This document shows, piece after piece, positions 57,290-64,000 of a stretch of DNA of 64,000 bases. How positions within the stretch are numbered: the stretch's first letter is position 1; each line of letters starts with the position of its first letter. Location of the stretch: contig CM060709.1 of the NCBI GenBank assembly GCA_030686995.1, positions 301,397,357-301,461,356 on the forward strand. The letters run 5' to 3'. The notes beneath the pieces were generated by a model, which saw only the letters and a program-made list of their open reading frames with translations, ran no database searches and was not told the origin of the DNA. The position numbers and the translations under genes are program-made. The DNA is from Artemisia argyi (lineage: Eukaryota; Streptophyta; Magnoliopsida; Asterales; Asteraceae).

Positions 57290-59858
57290 TTAAGTGCAAT
57301 CCACGGGTTCAGCATCTGAATCAACATCGTCTAAAGCATTCACTTCTTTGTCCAAGTTACCACCCAAACCAAGATCGTCCTCTTCAATACTAATCTCATC
57401 ATCATCATCATCTCTATAGTGCTCCCTTTTACTTCTTGTACTCGGTCCGACGTTTTCATTTCCTCTCATCGCTTCTCTCACATCCGACCAAAGAAGACCA
57501 TCACCTGCATCCACAAAGTCTTGAAGCTCAGTCTCCGTTGGTATCGTCCACTCATCGTTTTCCTCTACGTCTCTCAACAAGATAGGGTCTAAAGACTTGT
57601 TGGTTTTTATAGACTCGAATCGCCTTTTTAGCCTTGTGTTGTATTGGATGAATACAAGGTCATTGAGCTTTTGTTGCAAAAGACGATTCCTTTTCTTCGA
57701 GTGTAAATTGTCAAATGCACTCCAATTGCGTTCACAAGGTGAAGCACTACAAGTTTGACTAAGGATTATGATAGCAAATCTTTGGAGCAAAGGTGTATCG
57801 ATCCCATAAGAACGCCACCATATATATGGTGCAAATTTTGTTCTAGTCCTTATAGCGGAATCAGATCCAAATTGGCCCCGAGCATCAATGTACATATTCA
57901 ACTCTGCCCTCACAGTATCATTTTCTTCTGGATTGGGAAGAAGTTTGTCAATGGCAGCATAAAGACTTGTCGTAATCTCAACATTGGTATCAAGGTTTGC
58001 ATTTTCTCTATAAAATACAGCGAGGTTAAGGAAACATCCGGCTGTACGTTTACATCAGAAAGTTTCAACATCAGAAAGTTCAAACATCAGAGAATTCAGA
58101 AACTTAAACATCAGAAAGTTCATTAACAGAAAGTTCAATAAGACATCAGAAAGTTTATTAACAGAAAGTTTAATACCTGCATGTAAAGGATGATGGAGTT
58201 GGTCGGTCCACCTTGACTGAATCATAGACAAACTCTACTAACCACTCTTTCATTCGACCCACCTTTCAGATTTTTCTTTATTAGCTCTTTTGCTCTACTC
58301 ATCGCATCATAGATATAACCCATGCACGGCTTCTCTTCCGTATCAACCAACCTAACCACATCCACCAAGGGAGCGAGTACTTGACAAGCTAGATAAACAT
58401 TATCCCAAAATTCTTGTTTTGCAACTATTCTCTCGACTCTCTTTCCTATTGCTTACTTTGCAAAGTCACTTTTGGTCCATTGTTCGGACACAAATAACAC
58501 TTGCAAATGATGGCGATTCTCATGCACACTCTGTAGAGTATAGAACTGTGTTGCAAACCTAGTTACACAAGACCTGTGTAACTCCTTATTCTTTGTCAAT
58601 CTCCGCATCATATTCAAAATCCTTCCGTGGTTATAAATGTAAACCACGACTGCTCTTGCATCACTTAAAGCACTCTTTATTTTCGGTATTTTCTCCCCTA
58701 TATCTCCTATCATAAGGTTCACACAGTGTGCTGCACATGGTGTCCAAAACAACTTAGGATGTTGTTCTTCTAAAAGTTGCCCCGCAAGTTTGAAGTTTGA
58801 CCCGTTATCTGTAATAAACTATAAGAAAAAAAATGAATTTAATTAAATAATATGGTTACTATTAAATTTAGGCTATGAAATAATAAAGAAACTAAAAGTG
58901 AAAGTACCTGCATTATGTTTTCTTCTCCAACATCTTCAATCACTTCATTAATCATGTTCACTATTAAATTAGCATCCTTTACATACTCCGATGCATTAAT
59001 TGACTTGAGAAATACCGTGCCCATAGGACAATTGACTAAAAAGTTTATCAAACTCCTCTGTTTCCCGTCTGTCCAAAAATCAGACATAGTGCTACACCGG
59101 TATTTCTTCCATTGTGGCCTAAACGAATCTACAAACTTTTTCGTATCTTCTAAAGCATCTTTCAAAAATGTTACATGAAGATTATGATAACTTGGAGCAG
59201 GCATACATTTTCCATAGTCTCCAATAGCATTAATCATATCTTGAAAGCTCTCATCATGTACGGCATTGAAAGGTAACCCAACCGCATTAGCCCAATTTGC
59301 AAATTTTTTCCAGGCAACCATCTTCAACTTCTGTTTTATTGGATTGTTTTTATCCAACGTACTTTGATTTGTTTTTTCATGATCACTCTTAAGTATAGAA
59401 TCAAGAGGACCGCGGACATTACTAGCACCTACGGCCTTTCGTTTCTTACTTTCCTTCCTCTTAACTTGTACCTCATCATCCACATCCTCGTCTTCGTCTT
59501 CTGATAAATCTATCATATTTGATGACCTTAGAATTTCTAAATTTCTCCTTTTTTCCTTTGTTACCTTATCCTTTTCCTGCATTGATGAAAGAACCCTCTT
59601 TGTTATTTCTGTTGTGACCTTAGGACAACCGGTTACATCTCCTTTTGTATGAGTAAGGTGTTGTTTTAACCTTGTGATCCCTCCCGTCATTCTCTTGTCA
59701 CAAAGAGTACACCAAACAGTTCCTCTCTTTGTGGGATCTTTCAAAACCCCCCATTCCCAAGCCATATCCCCACTCGCACATTTTATACCAGTACCAGCAT
59801 CTGATGAAGTATTAGCACTAATATTCGGGGGTATGGAAGCATGCGAAGATCGACCCTC
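57290..59858 (-). pseudogene. hAT transposase gene, broken and cut by a copia insertion
   Basis: Exon 1 (59858-58908) keeps an in-frame N terminus upstream of the first Met (59765) and encodes a BED zinc finger (VWCTLCDKRMTGGITRLKQH), an acidic/basic linker and a DUF659 domain (MSDFWTDGKQRSLINFLVN). Exon 2 (58818-58177) has DNGSNFKLAG, CAAHCVNLM and the core region. Exon 3 (58041-57290) has the hAT dimerisation domain (WWRSYGIDTPLLQRFAI, CERNWSAFDNLHSKKRNRL) and an acidic tail. Introns 58819-58907 and 58042-58176 have GT/AG ends. Lesions: TAA at 58453-58455 and a frameshift near 58210-58260 before RWTDQLHHPLHA. The gene runs into the copia LTR at 59859, so its 5' end must lie beyond the window's right edge. 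Confidence 0.85.
58052..58170. repeat. ACATCAGAAAGTTTC minisatellite in a hAT intron
   Basis: About seven irregular copies of CATCAGAAAGTTCAAA-like units fill most of the 135-nt intron 2 of the hAT pseudogene. Confidence 0.8.
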
Positions 59859-60303
59859 TGTTGGGATCTATTCCTTGATAGATCTCGAGCCAATAGATCG
59901 TTAGCCTACTAATGTAATCACTAGTAAGACTAAGTTAGATAATCTCTGTGAGCTTGTAATTATTGCGGAATATAAAAACAAACTTGTATACTAAACGTGA
60001 TCCTCTATGGATCAATATACTTTTACTAAATAATGTTATGAAACCCGTACGTATTACAATGACCTAGGGTTCCTTATATACTAATGGAAACCCTAACCTT
60101 TCTTACAAGAAACGAATAATAATAAACTAATAAAAGATATTCTACATATCTTGTCCTAAATTACATAAGTTCTATCCACGGTTTAACTCTATCCGTAGGA
60201 TCTCTATATGTCCGCAGGAACCAGTCATCAGCAGAAACACTCAAAGCTTCCGCAAGAACCTGTCAACAGTATCAGTCAGCAGTATCTTCAATAATTCCTT
60301 ACA
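59859..60303 (-). repeat. 3' LTR of the copia element
   Basis: 445 bp with TGTTGGGATC at the left and TTCCTTACA at the right (TG...CA). It is bordered inside by a purine tract and outside by hAT coding sequence. The second LTR is not in the window, so the left boundary relies on the TG, on the break in hAT homology, and on position. Confidence 0.75.
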
Positions 60304-60316
60304 ATCCTCCCCTAAT
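60304..60316 (-). other. Polypurine tract of the copia element
   Basis: The minus strand reads TTAGGGGAGGAT directly before the LTR. Confidence 0.75.
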
Positions 60317-60551
60317 CTTGAATTTAACACAGTTAAGTTCAAGATTTCTTGATAGATCGCCAATAGCACAAACAAGAGGATTGAGGATGAATATCAGCAG
60401 CAAAGAATCTTCATAAGTAGAATCTTTATGATCAGCAAGCATTGAAAACTCCATTCTTTGCAGCAACACATGACCAAATGTACATCAAAACATATAAGTT
60501 TCATACTATTCTCATCACATCTAGGTGTGTTAACTCCTGTGAGAGGTGAAT

Positions 60552-61000
60552 CATTGAAAATAATGGATTTGATGTCTCTTTACCAATAGCCATCACTACT
60601 GGAGTAGCCAAGTGTTCTCAGTTAGAAACTATGGTACACTGATGACCCAAAGAATATGATTTTTAGCAAATCATCAGCTATAAACGGATTTGAGAAGTCT
60701 TTACCTGTAGCCGTTTGCTCAGGACTAGTCAATTATTGATGAAAAATCATCTTGGTCAATTGAATACGAAATATGGTTCTCCACTGCCTTTACCACAAGC
60801 CATACTCGTGTGGGCTAGCCAATTATTTGGAATCCATAAAGGAAAAATCCATGGTCAATTGACAACCATTTCAATTCTCAACAATAAAGCATGGGTGAGT
60901 TGAGAACCCTATGGTTTTGAGCAAACCATTACAGCTATCAACAGATTTGATGAGTCTTTACCAAAGCTGTACCCTTTGGACTAGCCACCTTTTTTATGGA
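60552..61000 (-). repeat. 3' UTR repeat shared with the Athila element at 43131-43560
   Basis: Same four-unit layout: CTTTACCAATAGCCATCACT then ACTGGAGTAGCC; CTTTACCTGTAGCCGTTTGC; CTTTACCACAAGCCATACTC then GTGGGCTAGCCAAT; CTTTACCAAAGCTGTACCCT. Sireviruses are reported to carry repeated palindromic motifs upstream of the polypurine tract, which fits this location. Confidence 0.75.
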
Positions 61001-61092
61001 ATAGTCAACATCAGGTAAGTTGATTACTAGAAAAAAATGTGATAAGAATCAACACCAAACCTGCAAACAACATACACAAACTATACAAACAT

Positions 61093-61093
<1 letters not shown>

Positions 61094-61136
<43 letters not shown>
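61094..61136. repeat. T43 homopolymer in the copia 3' UTR
   Basis: An uninterrupted T run (A on the element's sense strand), about 50 bp after the end of the ORF. Confidence 0.95.
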
Positions 61137-61139
<3 letters not shown>

Positions 61140-61188
61140 TAAAAAAAAAGACATAAAATGTACAACAAAGTACCATACCAATACCAGC

Positions 61189-63989
61189 TCATTGCAGATA
61201 TGATTCCATTTGAATGCCATACTTTGTTGCTAGTTCCTGCTTAGTCAAGATACTTCTTCTGATGAACCTTATCAATTGTTCAGCAAGATGAAGATCATTC
61301 TCAGTCATATCCAAAGGAACAGAAAGCTTTGCCTCCAGCATGAGATTCATTACATCCATTGTGATTGGGTAAAGAACATCAGCCCAGCAGTATAAGGTCT
61401 TACCAGTGGTTGTAATAATCATATGAACATTAGGAAGAGGAAAGAACTTCCAATAGTCAACCACCCATGTCTTCTGACCTTTCCATACTTGAAACTTCAC
61501 ACCAGAATCACCACGATGAGAATCACACAAAATTTGTAAATCCCTCATCAAATACATTCCAATTTCATCAGGGGAATGAGTTTGATAATAGTTGGTAACC
61601 CAGTCATAAAGTGAGAGAAGATCTTGCTTGTCCACCATGTGCAAGATTTGGCTCAGAAAAAGGAATGTTTTGGTAGAGCCATCTTCTCTATGTATGACAT
61701 TCACTTGTCCTTGACCAAGCTCAGAATCAACAAGTTCCCATTTCACAATTTTCTCCCAAACAACAGGATCCTGGCCATCATCAGAAGCATAGTCAATGAA
61801 GGTGCTGTCCTCTAAAGGAACATCTTTAGGAGCCTTCCTCTTTATAGCTTTAGACTTTCTTCTAGTGCCAGTAGAAACAGGAATAGAAGGACCATCAGCA
61901 GGTTCTTCTTTAGGCACTTGTTTGGAAGTATCAGGAGTAACTTGTGCTGAAACATCAGCAGGAACATCTGCAGAATCATCATCATCAGGTACTTCGATTG
62001 GAGTATCTGCTGAAGCATCATGAGAAACATCATGTGGAGTGTCAGTAGTATCCGGTTGAGATGCAGCAGTATCATGATGAAAAGCATCAGGAGTATCATC
62101 CCTCTGAAGCAACACCGAAGGAGAATGCACTTTCTCCTGACCACCATGAAATGACCCAATGGACTCAACAGGCTGATCAGCAGTATCATTGAGCCTGGTT
62201 CTCTTAGCAACAGGCTCATCCAAAAGTCTACCTCTAAACTCCAGAACATCTTGGACATGTATACCAGAGGAATGAAGATTGGAAATGATCTTATCATAGT
62301 AGAAGGTGAGCTGTTTATCAGAAAATCCCCAAACCTTCTTTTGAGTCCATCCTGACCCAAACATAGAGCATCCCTGATTCTTTACAAAATTCCTCATGTA
62401 TTTCTTTATTTCTGCCTTTGTCCAAGGTCTTTCCCTTTGATGCTTGGCTTTTCTCTCTGCCTCCTGTTATCTTTGTAACTTTCCTCTTTCAACCATCATC
62501 TGAACAAAAGCAAGGTTATTAACTCCTAGTACAGATTCACCCAAATTAGGCTTAGAAACAGCCTGTTCAGCCAAATTTTCCCATTGTTCTGCAGAAAGAT
62601 TCTTAGCTATTTCATCTAATTCCTTTTGTCTTTCAGCAGGAAGAGTACTAGTAAATGGAATTCCCATCTTATCTAAATCAGCCTGTATTTTCCTAGCAAG
62701 TGCTTCTGAGGCTTTCATATCCAACTGAACCTTTTTAGCTGCAACATTCTCTTTATCTTGCAAGTGTGCAGCAGCAATCTCACTAATTTTTTCATTAGCA
62801 AGTTCCACATTTGACTTCACTCTTGAAGGAATATCCTGATCAACCATGATGGACTTTCCTTTGTCATTCTTAATTGTAGTGGTCTCAGGAGAAACAGAAT
62901 TCTTGTCAATAGAATCAGCAGGAAGATCAACTTGGATATCTGCTGATGTATCATGAGTACCCACTTCTGGCATAGAAGTAGGAAAAGGTTCCTTCCTAGG
63001 AGCATCAGCAGAAGTCTTATCAGCATAATGCTTTCTTCTGACATAAGTTACTCTTGAATCCTTTGGAATACTGGTATCAGCAGAAGGAACAGCATCAGTA
63101 GTTGGTGCAGGCCTGTCATCAGTAGAATGAGTAGATGGTGCAGGCCTAGCAGCAGTAGCATTCTTCTGAACACTATCCAATGTGGTAGCAGCAAGAAGTT
63201 CAAGGCCTTTAAAATCAATTGTATCAGATGCTTTAGTAGATTCCTCATCTGATTCATACACAACACCTTGTCTTTTCCTCTTTTTGAGCTTAGCCTCCAA
63301 CTTCTTAACTCTTCCAATGAGAGTTAGAACAGCATTACTAAGATTCGTTTTGGTGATGTTCAGATCATTCTCCAACTTGTCCACCTTAGTTACATACCTG
63401 TTCAACAAAGCAGATACAGAAGTAAGAGTAACAGGACCTTCAGTTCCACCAACAGGGATATCTGTGGCATTGGAAGCATCATTGGTCCTGTGAGTAGAAT
63501 AATCTAAAGTTACATCTACATCTACATGATCCTCAAAATGAGGTCTCAAAAGACTAGGTGTAGGAAGTCTTGTAAATTGTGGTGAGTGTACAGGTTGGTC
63601 AGGGCCTAAATTCTCATTGAGAACATGCTCAGGAGAATGAATATCCATTGGAGAATGTACAGGTGTGGGTGACCTAGGAGACGGTGGTGGCTGAACATCA
63701 GGAGCAACTGATGCACTTGCATCAAGAGTCACCTCAGTTCTGTCAGGAGAATCCTCTAGTGCTTGAGCATCAGGAGAATCCTGACCACCAGCAGCTGCAT
63801 CAGTAGCCACTCCATCAGGGGGATTGCTGCATCAGCAGCTACTCCATCAGGAGCATTGCCAGTAGGCAACATAGCTGGGAGTAAGGGTCTATGTTCACCT
63901 ATGAATTTGATTTTCATTTGAGAAAACAATTTTTTAGATAAACCCTTAACAGGCAAGTGGGTAGGGTCATTGGTCTGAATGCCTAACAT
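61189..63989 (-). pseudogene. Copia-element ORF downstream of pol (env-position), broken
   Basis: Three pieces of one reading frame set. 63989-about 63820 reads MLGIQTNDPTHLPVKGL and on; a one-base shift near 63815-63830 leads into 63810-62467, with Pro/Ser/Asp-rich segments and a coiled coil (VDKLENDLNI ... GRVKKLEAKLKKRKRQ). After a TAA (62467-62469) the same frame goes on (RERPWTKAEIKKYMRN region) to 61189 with a folded C-terminal domain (VWKGQKTWVVDYWKFFPLP, WADVLYPITMDVMNLMLEAK). Such ORFs occupy the env position in Sirevirus elements; no transmembrane helix or signal peptide is seen here and the function is unknown. The true start may lie right of the window. Confidence 0.6.
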
Positions 63990-64000
63990 AATTTGAAGAA

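Larger units (their letters stand above)
59859..64000 (-). mobile_element. Sirevirus-like Ty1/copia retrotransposon, 3' part only
   Basis: From left to right: 3' LTR (59859-60303), polypurine tract, a 3' UTR with palindrome-bearing repeats and a T43 run, then on the minus strand a broken ORF of the kind that follows pol in Asteraceae copia elements. Pol and the 5' LTR lie beyond the window. The superfamily is inferred from the extra ORF (coiled coil, NNN-ALxLIxRVKxLE type; ADVLYPITMDVMNLML end), not from a visible reverse transcriptase. It sits in a hAT transposase gene. Confidence 0.65.

Overview
This is a 64 kb piece of a plant nuclear genome. The evidence is spliceosomal introns with GT/AG ends, long AT, AAT and homopolymer microsatellites, families of plant transposable elements (Tat, Athila, Sirevirus-like copia, MULE, PIF/Harbinger, hAT, MITEs, SINE, LINE), a plant LEA-2 (NHL-type) gene and a nuclear copy of chloroplast rps16. 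Several element proteins resemble ones I recall from Asteraceae, so a composite-family eudicot is my best guess. That assignment is inference from memory, not proof.

Layout. 551-11294 is a complete Tat-lineage Ty3/gypsy retrotransposon on the minus strand (510/518-bp LTRs, TSD TGACA). It has a gag-pol with a second RNase H and, on the opposite strand, a TATA-driven, intron-containing antisense gene; a 47-bp minisatellite lies between the two convergent units. 11300-19370 is host-like sequence with one small conserved gene (13023-13355), MITE and foldback elements, and a TIM14-like microprotein ORF near a Helitron-like 3' end. 19373-24679 is a MULE whose broken transposase is fused to an OTU cysteine-protease domain and which carries a second GRF zinc-finger gene. 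24753-28381 holds nested non-autonomous DNA elements and a PIF/Harbinger transposase pseudogene.

28650-37810 contains the only well supported conventional host gene, a two-exon LEA-2/NHL gene (31312-35284, minus). Its 3.3-kb intron holds a MITE and a LINE remnant. A chloroplast rps16 fragment lies 3' of the gene, and a double-hairpin MITE framed by TA microsatellites and a tRNA-type SINE lie on its promoter side.

38412-55298 is a 16.9-kb Athila-type Ty3/gypsy element (minus, TSD ATAAT) with two 4659-bp LTRs that are nearly identical by eye. Its gag-pol is spoiled by one nonsense codon that I can see. It appears to have landed inside a small Helitron-like element. 57290-59858 is a broken hAT transposase gene (BED finger, DUF659, dimerisation domain), cut near its N terminus by a Sirevirus-like copia element that starts at 59859 and runs off the right edge. 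Its 3' LTR, polypurine tract, 3' UTR and a broken downstream ORF are visible.

The largest surprises are the spliced antisense gene in the Tat element, the transposase-OTU plus GRF pair in the MULE, and a ~430-bp palindrome-bearing repeat shared by the 3' UTRs of the Athila and copia elements, which belong to different superfamilies.
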